In this document: in pieces, positions 16,387 to 23,812 of the stretch
Layout: every line of letters starts with the position of its first letter
Numbering within the stretch: the stretch's first letter is position 1
DNA from: Burkholderiales bacterium
GTDB lineage: Bacteria > Pseudomonadota > Gammaproteobacteria > Burkholderiales > Burkholderiaceae_C
Assembly: GCA_016191525.1 (NCBI GenBank)
Contig: JACPOK010000006.1
Location: forward strand, 1 to 64,000
DNA length: 64,000 nucleotides
Direction: 5' to 3'
Translations under genes and position numbers: made by a program
The notes under the pieces: model-generated
The model's input: the letters and a program-made list of their open reading frames with translations, nothing else
Told to the model about the DNA's origin: nothing
Databases searched by the model: none

Positions 16387-17055
16387 TTACTTGTGCTGCT
16401 TGGATGAGCCCGAGGTGTTCGTGTCGGTGTCGGATTTGCCCGAAGCCGAGCCTGAACCGGTGGAGCTGGCCGTGCCGCCATTGCCCTGGCCGCCGCTGCG
16501 GGTCGTGCGCCAGCTGTTGAAGTCATCCGAGAACTTCTTGTAGCGGTCCTGCCGCCACGAGTGGTAGTCGTTGTCCAGGTTGCGCATCTGCTCGTCGCGC
16601 CACTGGCGATAGTCCTGGTCGTGGTGGCTGGCCGAGCCGATATTGCCGGCACCGCCGCCGTAGTCGGACTGGCCGCCCGAATAGCCGCCCTGCCCGCCGT
16701 AACTGCCCTCTCCGCTGTACCCGCGATTGCCGAAATCGCTGTAATCACCGCGCGTGCGCTGGCCGTAGCTGCCCGAGCCCTGCGAAGCGGAACTGCTGGC
16801 CTGGCCGCCCCAGTCGCGCTGCTCGCCCCAGCCGCCCTGCTGGGACTCGCGCCAGCGTCCCTGGCTGCCATAGTCCGAGCCGCCCGTGCCGCGGCCATAG
16901 CCGTGGCTTTCGTTGCCGCCGCCGTAGCCGCCATATTGCTGGCCGCCGAAGTCGCCGCGGCCGCGCTGTTCGTTGCGCGACTGCTGCTGGGATTCGTTGC
17001 CGTAGCGGTTGCCGCCGCGTTGCCCGTCGCGCTCGTCATAGTCACGTGATGCCAT
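16387..17055 (-). CDS. Gly/Tyr/Ser-rich low-complexity protein with C-terminal SWFGD-like segment
   Basis: A 222-residue soluble protein. Residues 1-135 are a Gly-Tyr-Gln-Ser-Arg low-complexity region built from GYGG and GGQ-like repeats. A conserved charged helical segment follows at about 145-190 (YRQWRDEQMRNLDNDYHSWR, then RYKKFSDDFNSWR), then a Ser/Thr/Gly tail ending KQHK. I associate the charged segment with 'SWFGD' stress proteins of Burkholderiales, from memory. The ATG at 17055 has AAGGAG upstream. Phase separation or surface binding is speculation. Confidence 0.7.
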   Translation of the reverse strand: MASRDYDERDGQRGGNRYGNESQQQSRNEQRGRGDFGGQQYGGYGGGNESHGYGRGTGGSDYGSQGRWRESQQGGWGEQRDWGGQASSSASQGSGSYGQRTRGDYSDFGNRGYSGEGSYGGQGGYSGGQSDYGGGAGNIGSASHHDQDYRQWRDEQMRNLDNDYHSWRQDRYKKFSDDFNSWRTTRSGGQGNGGTASSTGSGSASGKSDTDTNTSGSSKQHK

Positions 17056-17150
17056 GTGAATTGCTCCTTTGCAGATGACTTGAATGGATGAGAAAACGGC
17101 CTTTGCTTGCCGGCCGTTGAAAAAATTTAGGGTCGCCGGTGCGGCGTTCA

Positions 17151-17180
17151 TGTCGGACAAGTTCGACAGCGTGTAGGACA
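17151..17180. promoter_or_regulatory. candidate paired regulator site
   Basis: TGTCGGACA (17151-17159) and TGTAGGACA (17172-17180) lie 21 bp apart, two helical turns, in the divergent region between the Gly-rich gene and the YXWGXW-type gene. TGTAGGAC also occurs at 4809 and 16359, each upstream of another stress-type gene. Confidence 0.35.
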
Positions 17181-17291
17181 GCCGGGCGTTACGAACAAGT
17201 GCTTTCTTCACATGCGCTTTGCGCTGCGGGGGCACAGTGTTTACTGCGGGTCTTCACGATGAAGGCTCATCCAACCAAAAAGGAGAACGCC

Positions 17292-17726
17292 ATGAGCAGA
17301 ACCAAATGGATTGCAGGCGCCGTGCTGGCGCTGTCAGCGCTGGCGAGCGCGCCCACCTTCGCCGCGGCATCGATCTACGTGCAGGTAGCGCCGCCCGCCC
17401 CGCTGTATGAAGCGGTGCCGGCCGTGCCGTACGGGCAGCAGTGGGTACCCGGCCACTGGGAGTGGCGCCACAACCGCCATGTGTGGGTGAACGGCTACGT
17501 GGTCACGGCCCGCCCCGGGTATTTCTACGAGCAGCCCCAATGGGTGGCCGTGGGCAACGGCTGGCAATACCGTGACGGCGGCTGGGCTCCGGGCCACCGG
17601 GGCGGCGGCCGCGGCTATGGCGACCGGGACCATGACGGCGTGGCCAACCGCTATGACCGCGACCGCGACGGCGACGGTGTGCCGAACCGCTGGGACCGCG
17701 CCCCCAACAACCCGAACCGCCGTTAA
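17292..17726 (+). CDS. exported YXWGXW-repeat protein with DxDxDG repeats
   Basis: A 144-residue exported protein starting MSRTKWIAGAVLAL, with signal cleavage near residue 26. The middle has YXWGXW-like repeats (QQWVPGHWEWRHNRHVWVNG, then NGWQYRDGGWAPGH). The C-terminus has thrombospondin type-3-like Ca-binding repeats (DRDHDGVANRYDRDRDGDG, then VPNRWD). The start is set by AGGAG at 17281. Role unknown, probably envelope-associated. Confidence 0.8.
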   Translation: MSRTKWIAGAVLALSALASAPTFAAASIYVQVAPPAPLYEAVPAVPYGQQWVPGHWEWRHNRHVWVNGYVVTARPGYFYEQPQWVAVGNGWQYRDGGWAPGHRGGGRGYGDRDHDGVANRYDRDRDGDGVPNRWDRAPNNPNRR

Positions 17727-17747
17727 GGCGTGCGTCGCCCTGCAGGG

Positions 17748-18563
17748 CTAGTGGGCGAAGCTGCTCACGATGCTGACCAGGGCGATGCCCATCCCCAGCC
17801 ACAGGATCTGCATCACCGTCTCGCGGGCGGTGAGCCGCTTTTGCAGCTGCGGAATCAGGTCGGCCAGCGCAACGTAGATGAAGCTGCTGCTGGCCACCAC
17901 CAGCAGGTAGGGCAGCAGGCCGTGCAGCTGGTCCACCAGCCACCAGCCCAGCACGCCACCCAGCGCCGTGACGGCGCCGGCCAGTGACACCTTGACCAGC
18001 GCGGCGTTGCGGTTGGGGCTGCTTTGCCGCAGCACCACCAGATCGCCGATGTGGTGCGGCACCTCGTGCGCCAGCACCGCCAGCGCGGCCACCAGGCCGA
18101 GCCGCATGTCGGCCACGAAGGCCGAAGCGATCAGGATGCCGTCGCCAAAGCAGTGAACGCTGTCGCCTGTGAGCACGGCCCAGCCACCGGCCTTCGCTTG
18201 CGCGCCACCGTGGTGATGGCCATGGTCGCCGTGAACGTTCTCGTGGTCATGGCCGTGGTGGTGTTCGTGGCCGTGGTGCCAGAGTTCGGCCTTGTCCAGC
18301 AGGAAGAAAAACACCAGGCCCACCAGCAGCGTGGCGAACAGCGTCTTGGCGCCCACCTGGCTTTCAAACGCTTCGGGCAGCAGGTGCATGAAGGCGGTGG
18401 CCAGCAGCGCGCCGGCCGCCAGGCTTAGCAGCTGCTGCGCACCCACGCGGCCCGGCGCCCCGGCGGCGCCGCCCAGCAAGCCCAGGCTCATCAGCGCCGC
18501 GGCCAGCCACACGCTGCCGATGCCTGCCGCCAGGGTGGCAACCAATATTGCTATCAATGTCAT
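17748..18563 (-). CDS. ZIP-family divalent metal transporter
   Basis: A 271-residue inner-membrane protein with about eight hydrophobic helices. A His-rich cytoplasmic loop (residues 95-118, HHGHEHHHGHDHE then HGDHGHHH) precedes the metal-binding helices DSVHCFGDGILIASAF and HEVPHHIGD, the ZIP signature helices IV and V. Zinc, or iron/manganese, uptake is likely. The first residues MTLIAILV are encoded inside the dispersed 46-bp repeat (18547-18592), which supplies the start codon. Confidence 0.9.
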   Translation of the reverse strand: MTLIAILVATLAAGIGSVWLAAALMSLGLLGGAAGAPGRVGAQQLLSLAAGALLATAFMHLLPEAFESQVGAKTLFATLLVGLVFFFLLDKAELWHHGHEHHHGHDHENVHGDHGHHHGGAQAKAGGWAVLTGDSVHCFGDGILIASAFVADMRLGLVAALAVLAHEVPHHIGDLVVLRQSSPNRNAALVKVSLAGAVTALGGVLGWWLVDQLHGLLPYLLVVASSSFIYVALADLIPQLQKRLTARETVMQILWLGMGIALVSIVSSFAH

Positions 18564-18592
18564 AGCGCTCTACGCACGCCCAGTGCGGGCTG
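18547..18592 (-). repeat. dispersed 46-bp repeat, copy B
   Basis: Read on the minus strand it begins CAGCCCGCAC and contains GTGCGTAGAGCGCTAT and TGATAGCAAT. It differs from copy A (6177-6222) at about 6 of 46 positions. It covers the ZIP transporter start codon at 18561-18563. Confidence 0.75.
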
Positions 18593-18610
18593 TGGCCGTT
18601 TTTTCCTCTG

Positions 18611-19507
18611 TCATGCGGCGCCGTTGGCCTTGAACCAGGCCAGCGCCCGGGCCCAGCCGTCGTCGGCGTCGGCCTGGCGGTAACTGGGGCGGAAGTCGGC
18701 ATGGAAGCCGTGCGGCGCCTCCGGGTACACCACGAATTGCGATGCCTTCGCAGCGGGGGTTCCCGCTGCCAGGGCGGCCTTCATCTTATCAATGGTGTCA
18801 AGCGGGATGCCGGTGTCCGCCGCGCCGTACAGCCCCAGCACGGGCGCCTTCAGGCCTGCGGCGATGTCCACGGGGTTCTTCGGCGTGAGGTCGTTGGCCT
18901 GCCCCACCAGCCGCCCGTACCAGGCCACGCCCGCCTTCACCGGCGCATGCGCTGCATACAGCCAGGTGATGCGCCCACCCCAGCAAAAGCCGGTGACGGC
19001 GGCCCGCCCCGCATCGCCGCCATTGGCACCCGCCCACTTGAGCGCGCCATCCAGGTCGGCCAGCACCTGCGCATCCGGAACCTTGGCCACCACCTCGCTC
19101 AGCAGCCTGGCCAGTTCGCCGTACTGGCCGGGATCTCCCTGGCGGGCGAACAGCTCGGGTGCGATGGCCAGGTAACCCGCCCGGGCAAACCGGCGCGCCG
19201 TGTCGGCGATGTATTCGTGCACGCCGAACACCTCGTGGATCACCAGCACAACGGGCAGGCCGGTGCGCCCGGCCGGCTGCGCGCGGAAGGCCGGCACCTT
19301 GAAGCCGTTGACCTCGTAGCTGATCTCGCCCGTGGTCAGGCCCTCGGACGATGTACGGATCGCGGTCTGCGACATCACCGGCAGCGCGGCCGCGGCATAG
19401 CCCACGCCCAGCGCCGCCTTCAGCGCGCCGCGGCGGGTGGCGCCGCCGTCGCCGGATGGCGCGGGCAGCAATGAGTCGAATTCGGTTTTCAGGTCTTCGC
19501 GAAGCAT
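18611..19507 (-). CDS. dienelactone hydrolase family protein, exported
   Basis: A 298-residue alpha/beta hydrolase with the DLH Cys nucleophile in GFCWGG, the acid in GAADTGIP and the base in APHGFHADF. The N-terminus carries a twin-arginine-like motif, TRRGALKAALGVGYAAA (residues 24-40), suggesting Tat export. This resembles the exported YghX-like DLH group. AAGGAGA precedes the ATG at 19507. It is divergent from the tautomerase gene (84 bp). Confidence 0.87.
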   Translation of the reverse strand: MLREDLKTEFDSLLPAPSGDGGATRRGALKAALGVGYAAAALPVMSQTAIRTSSEGLTTGEISYEVNGFKVPAFRAQPAGRTGLPVVLVIHEVFGVHEYIADTARRFARAGYLAIAPELFARQGDPGQYGELARLLSEVVAKVPDAQVLADLDGALKWAGANGGDAGRAAVTGFCWGGRITWLYAAHAPVKAGVAWYGRLVGQANDLTPKNPVDIAAGLKAPVLGLYGAADTGIPLDTIDKMKAALAAGTPAAKASQFVVYPEAPHGFHADFRPSYRQADADDGWARALAWFKANGAA

Positions 19508-19591
19508 GGGTGTCTCCTTGCAACTGCAAGCCGGAATATAGGGGGTGAACCCATAATCCGCGCTTGTCCCCGATCCACTCAAGGAGATCCC

Positions 19592-19780
19592 ATGCCCACC
19601 CTGCGCGTTGAACTCATGGAAGGCCGCACGGCCGAACAGAAGAAAAACCTGGTCAAGGCCCTGACCCAGGCCGTCGTCGATACCCTGGGCAGCAAGGCCG
19701 AATCGGTCGACGTGCTGCTGTTCGACATCAAGCGCGGCGACTGGGCCACCGGCGGCGAGCTGTGGTCCGAAAAGAAGTAG
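19592..19780 (+). CDS. 4-oxalocrotonate tautomerase family protein
   Basis: A 62-residue tautomerase-fold subunit starting M-Pro. The N-terminal Pro, exposed after Met removal, would be the catalytic base. PTLRVELMEGRTAEQKKNLV and the VDVLLFDIKRGDWA C-terminal region fit the small 4-OT group, which work as hexamers. AAGGAGAT precedes the ATG. The substrate is unknown. Confidence 0.88.
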   Translation: MPTLRVELMEGRTAEQKKNLVKALTQAVVDTLGSKAESVDVLLFDIKRGDWATGGELWSEKK

Positions 19781-19809
19781 TGGATGCCGGATCAGGTCCG
19801 GCATGACTA

Positions 19810-22044
19810 TCACGCGTTCTGCAGCGCGAAGCCCCTGAGCACCTTGTCCAGTGTCAGCGGGTAGTCGCGGATGCGCACGCCGGTGGCGTTGAACACCGCA
19901 TTGGCCACGGCCGCCCCGGCGCCGCTGATGCCCAGCTCGCCCACGCCCTTGATCTTCAGCGGGTTGGTCTTGTCGTCCACCTCGGGCAGGAAGTACGCGT
20001 CGATGGCCGGGATGTCGGCGTGGGCCGGCACGTGGTATTCGGCCAGGTCGTGGTTGACGAAAAATCCGTGGCGCGCGTCGAGCACCGCCTCTTCGTGCAG
20101 TGCGTTGCCTATGCCCCAGATCATCCCGCCGATGGCCTGGGAGCGCGCCGTCTTGGCGTTCAGGATGCGGCCCGCCGCGAACACGCCCAGCATGCGGCGC
20201 AGCCGGATCTCGCCTGACTCCATGTCCACCGCCACTTCGGCGAAGTGGGCACCATAGGCCTGCTGCGAATACTTCTTTTCCATCTCGCCCGGCTTGATCT
20301 CGCCGTCGGCCTCCACGCCTGAGGCACCGGCCAGGCCGGCGAGCGTGGCGGTCTTGCCGCCGCCGGTGACCTTGCCATCGGCGAACTGCGCCTGCGCCGG
20401 GTCGATGCCCGCGCCCTGCGCGAGCCTGGTCCGCAGCTTTTCGCACGCGTCATACAGCGCCGAGCCGGCGCTGGCAGCGCCGAACGAGCCGCCCGAGCCC
20501 GCAGTTTCGGGAAAGTCGCTGTCGCCCAGCTGCATGCTGACCTTGTCGGGCGGCAGGCCCATCATCTCGGCGGCGACCTGGGTGAACACGGTGTAGCTGC
20601 CCGTGCCGATGTCCGTCATCGACATCTTCGCGGTGAGCGTGCCGTCGCCATTCATCTTCACGTTGCATTTGGCCGGCCGCAGCAGGTTGCCGCGGGTGGC
20701 GGCGCACATGCCCATGCCGATCAGCCAGCGGCCTTCGCGCACCTGGCCGGGCTGCGACTTGCGCTTGCTCCAGCCGAAGCGCGTGGCACCTTCCTGCAGG
20801 CACTGCACCAGCTGCCGCGTGGAATAGGGAATGTTCTTTTCCGGGTCCTGCTTCGGCTCGTTGCGCAGCCGCAGTTCCACGGGGTCGATCTGCAGCTGGT
20901 TTGCCAGTTCATCGACAGCACATTCCAGCGCCAGCAGGCCCACCGCCTCACCCGGCGCGCGGGTGGAGTCGGAAACCGGCAGGTCCAGCTTGAGCACGCG
21001 GTGCTGCGTCATGCGGTTGGCGGCGGCATAGAGCGAGCGGGTCTGCTTGGCCGCGGTTTCGTAGAAGTCGTCGAACCGCGCGCTGTGCGACCAGGCCTCA
21101 TGGCCGATGGCGGTGAGCACGCCCTCGCGCGTGGCGCCCAGCCGCACGCGCTGCACGGTCTCCGAGCGGTGGGTGGTGATGTGGAACATCTGCTGGCGCG
21201 TCAGCGCCGTCTTCACCGGGCGGTTCAGCTGGCGCGAAGCCATCGCCGCCAGCAGCGCGTCGCCATAGATCGGCAGCTTGCCGCCGAAGCCGCCGCCGAT
21301 GTAACGGCTGACGATGCGCACTTTCTCGTTGGGGATCTGCAGCGTGTTCGCCACGCACTTCTGCGCGCTCTCCAGCAGCTGCGAGGAGCAGTGGATGACG
21401 ACCTTGTCGCCCTCCCACCAGGCAAGGCTGGCGTGCGGCTCCATCTGGGCATGGATGTGGAAGGGCGTGGTGTAGGTCGCGTCCAGCCGCACGGGGGCGC
21501 CGGCAAACGCGCCGGCAAAATCGCCCACGGTGCTGTCGGGCTCTTTGCCTTCGCCGCCCTTGGGTTTCTCGGCGCGTGAGAGGTTGGGCCTGAGTTCGTA
21601 TTCGCCCTTCTCCGCCGCGTAGCTGATGCGTACCAGCCGCGCGGCGGCACGCGCCTGCTCCAGCGTCTCGGCCACGACAAAGGCCACCGGCTCACCGTAG
21701 TACTGCACCGTCGCGTCATCCAGCTGCGGTCGCGGCCGCGCAAAACGGTCCTCGCCTTCCAGCGAGAACGGTGCCTGCTTCGGCGCATTCCTGTGCGTCA
21801 TGACCAGGATGACACCGGGCGCGCGCTCGGCGGCCTGCGAGTCGATGGCCACGACACGCCCCTTGGCGATGCTGGCTTCCACCAGCCAGCCATAGGCGGG
21901 CCTGGCGCCCTCCTTCACTTCATAGGCGTAGGGCGCGCGGCCGGTCACCTTCAGGCGGCCATCCACCCGGTCCAGCGGCTTGCCCATCAGGCCCTGGCGG
22001 TTCTGGTCAAGCGCGTTCGGCGGCGCGGGCTGGTTCATTTCCAT
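19810..22044 (-). CDS. paoC: periplasmic aldehyde oxidoreductase, molybdenum-binding subunit PaoC
   Basis: A 744-residue large subunit of the xanthine oxidase family that binds the molybdenum cofactor. It shows MGKPLDRVDGRLKVTGRAPYA near residue 20, the Moco motif IGGGFGGK, QTRSLYAANRMTQ-like pocket sequence, GSGGSFG, and the catalytic Glu region GVGELGISGAGAA near the C-terminus. It follows the FAD subunit by 11 bp and completes a three-gene paoABC operon. In E. coli the PaoABC enzyme oxidises aromatic aldehydes in the periplasm. No dedicated maturation factor (PaoD/XdhC type) is visible here. Confidence 0.9.
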   Translation of the reverse strand: MEMNQPAPPNALDQNRQGLMGKPLDRVDGRLKVTGRAPYAYEVKEGARPAYGWLVEASIAKGRVVAIDSQAAERAPGVILVMTHRNAPKQAPFSLEGEDRFARPRPQLDDATVQYYGEPVAFVVAETLEQARAAARLVRISYAAEKGEYELRPNLSRAEKPKGGEGKEPDSTVGDFAGAFAGAPVRLDATYTTPFHIHAQMEPHASLAWWEGDKVVIHCSSQLLESAQKCVANTLQIPNEKVRIVSRYIGGGFGGKLPIYGDALLAAMASRQLNRPVKTALTRQQMFHITTHRSETVQRVRLGATREGVLTAIGHEAWSHSARFDDFYETAAKQTRSLYAAANRMTQHRVLKLDLPVSDSTRAPGEAVGLLALECAVDELANQLQIDPVELRLRNEPKQDPEKNIPYSTRQLVQCLQEGATRFGWSKRKSQPGQVREGRWLIGMGMCAATRGNLLRPAKCNVKMNGDGTLTAKMSMTDIGTGSYTVFTQVAAEMMGLPPDKVSMQLGDSDFPETAGSGGSFGAASAGSALYDACEKLRTRLAQGAGIDPAQAQFADGKVTGGGKTATLAGLAGASGVEADGEIKPGEMEKKYSQQAYGAHFAEVAVDMESGEIRLRRMLGVFAAGRILNAKTARSQAIGGMIWGIGNALHEEAVLDARHGFFVNHDLAEYHVPAHADIPAIDAYFLPEVDDKTNPLKIKGVGELGISGAGAAVANAVFNATGVRIRDYPLTLDKVLRGFALQNA

Positions 22045-22055
22045 GGTGTTGTCCT

Positions 22056-23042
22056 TCAGGCCCGGGTGGCTTCACTGAGCACGCCGGCGAGCACGCGGCG
22101 CACCAGCGGAATCTTGAAATCGTTGTGGCCCTGGCCGCGCGCGCCCTGCAGCACCACGTCAGCCGCGGCGTTGGCACTAGCCATGTCCCCGCGCTTGCCG
22201 GCGAGGGCCGCTTCGGCGGCCGGCACGCGCCAGGGCTGGTGCGCCAGCCCGCCGAAGGCCAGTCGCGCGCCTCGCACGCCGCCACCGCGCGCATCGACGA
22301 TGGCCGCCACCGACACCAGCGCGAAGGCGTAGGACGCCCGGTCACGCACCTTGCGGTACAGCTGAACGCCCGGCGGCGGCGCCGGCAGGGTGACGCCGGT
22401 GATGAACTCGCCGGGCTGCAGGCTGGTTTCGATGTGCGGCGTGTTGCCCGGCAGCCTGTGGAAGTCGGCGATGGGAATCACGCGCCGGGCGCCTTGCGGG
22501 GACACCGTCTCCACCTGCGCGTCCAGCGCCCGCATGGCCACCGCCATGTCGGACGGGTGCACGGCAATGCACTGGTCGCTGGCGCCCACCACCGCGTGCA
22601 TGCGGTTGTAGCCGCCGATGGCGGAGCAGCCCGAGCCCGGCTGGCGCTTGTTGCAGGGCTTGCTGGGGTCGTAGAAGTAATAGCAGCGCGTGCGCTGCAG
22701 CAGGTTGCCCGCCGTGGTGGCCTTGTTGCGCAGCTGGCCCGAGGCGCCGGCCAGCAGCGCACGCGACAGCACCGCGTAGCGCTGGCGCACGCGCGGGTCG
22801 CTGGCCAGGTCGCTGTTGCGCACCATGGCGCCTATGCGCAACCCGCCGCCAGCGGTGTCTTCGATGCGGTCGAGGCCGGGAATGCGATTCACATCCACCA
22901 GGTGCGCCGGCGTTTCAATCTGCAGCTTCATCAGGTCCAGCAGGTTGGTGCCGCCCGCGATGAACTTCGCGCCGGGCTTCGCGGCAACCGCACTGGCCGC
23001 GGCTTCGGCGGTGGCCGCGCGTTCGTAGCTGAAGGCTTTCAT
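22056..23042 (-). CDS. paoB: periplasmic aldehyde oxidoreductase, FAD/[4Fe-4S] subunit PaoB
   Basis: A 328-residue FAD-binding subunit. [11 protein letters not shown] and [13 protein letters not shown] are the FAD contacts. The insert [20 protein letters not shown] and the later Cys in ASDQCIAVH match the extra [4Fe-4S] loop known for E. coli PaoB and lacking in xanthine dehydrogenases, which is the main reason for the pao assignment. Its ATG overlaps the TGA of paoA (ATGA at 23039-23042). Confidence 0.9.
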   Translation of the reverse strand: MKAFSYERAATAEAAASAVAAKPGAKFIAGGTNLLDLMKLQIETPAHLVDVNRIPGLDRIEDTAGGGLRIGAMVRNSDLASDPRVRQRYAVLSRALLAGASGQLRNKATTAGNLLQRTRCYYFYDPSKPCNKRQPGSGCSAIGGYNRMHAVVGASDQCIAVHPSDMAVAMRALDAQVETVSPQGARRVIPIADFHRLPGNTPHIETSLQPGEFITGVTLPAPPPGVQLYRKVRDRASYAFALVSVAAIVDARGGGVRGARLAFGGLAHQPWRVPAAEAALAGKRGDMASANAAADVVLQGARGQGHNDFKIPLVRRVLAGVLSEATRA

Positions 23043-23710
23043 GCGGCCCCCCTCGCCACATCCTGGATGGCGCTGACGATATTGGGGTAGCAGCTGCAGC
23101 GGCAGATGTTGCCGCTCATGCGCTCGCGGATTTCCTCGCCGGTCAGCGGCCCGGGCTGCTGCAAGCTGGCTGACACGTGGCTGGGCATGCCCGCCTTCGC
23201 CTCGGCCAGCATGCCGGCGGCCGAGCAGATCTGGCCCGGCGTGCAGTAGCCGCACTGGAACCCGTCGTGCTTGATGAAGGCGGCCTGCAGCGGGTGCAAC
23301 TGCCCCGCGCGCTCCAGGCCTTCGATGGTGGTCACGGCCTGGCCGTCGTGCATTACCGCCAGCGTGAGGCAGGCGTTGATGCGGCGGCCGTCCACCAGCA
23401 CCGTGCAGGCCCCGCACTGGCCGTGGTCGCAGCCTTTCTTGCTGCCGCCCAGCTGCAGGTTTTCGCGCAGCGCGTCCAGCAGTGTGGTGCGTGTATCTAC
23501 GAGGAACTCTTGCCGCTGGCCGTTGACCTGCAGTTGCATCCGCAGCATCTGGGGCGGCAGCTCGGCAGGCGGCACCGGCATCGCAACCGGTGGCGTGCCC
23601 TGCGCACCGCCTTTCAGCGCGGCCGTGCCGGCCGCCAGCACGGTGGCGGCGCGAAGCACGCCGCGCCGCGTGACGCTCCACGCGGCGTCGTCATCAGGTG
23701 AATCGTTCAT
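23039..23710 (-). CDS. paoA: periplasmic aldehyde oxidoreductase, [2Fe-2S] subunit PaoA
   Basis: A 223-residue small subunit with a twin-arginine signal ([19 protein letters not shown], residues 14-32) that would carry the folded complex to the periplasm. Cys ligands of the plant-type cluster lie in [14 protein letters not shown] and the later Cys in INACL; those of the second cluster in [10 protein letters not shown] and NICRCSCYP. Length and layout match E. coli PaoA. It is the first gene of paoABC; the 100 bp upstream hold a short TGACGC/GCGTCA stem. Confidence 0.92.
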   Translation of the reverse strand: MNDSPDDDAAWSVTRRGVLRAATVLAAGTAALKGGAQGTPPVAMPVPPAELPPQMLRMQLQVNGQRQEFLVDTRTTLLDALRENLQLGGSKKGCDHGQCGACTVLVDGRRINACLTLAVMHDGQAVTTIEGLERAGQLHPLQAAFIKHDGFQCGYCTPGQICSAAGMLAEAKAGMPSHVSASLQQPGPLTGEEIRERMSGNICRCSCYPNIVSAIQDVARGAA

Positions 23711-23812
23711 GGGGCCTCCTGGCTAGCGCCCGAGTCTAGGCAGCGCTCCCCGGCGGCGGATGGCGTTTTGACGCACAAAGGCGTCAGCGTTTTCTTACAA
23801 GCGCGGCGGTGG

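Noticed and set aside
23769..23786. TGACGC/GCGTCA stem between polA and paoA as a terminator
   Set aside because: On the minus strand, where the genes lie, no U-run follows the stem.
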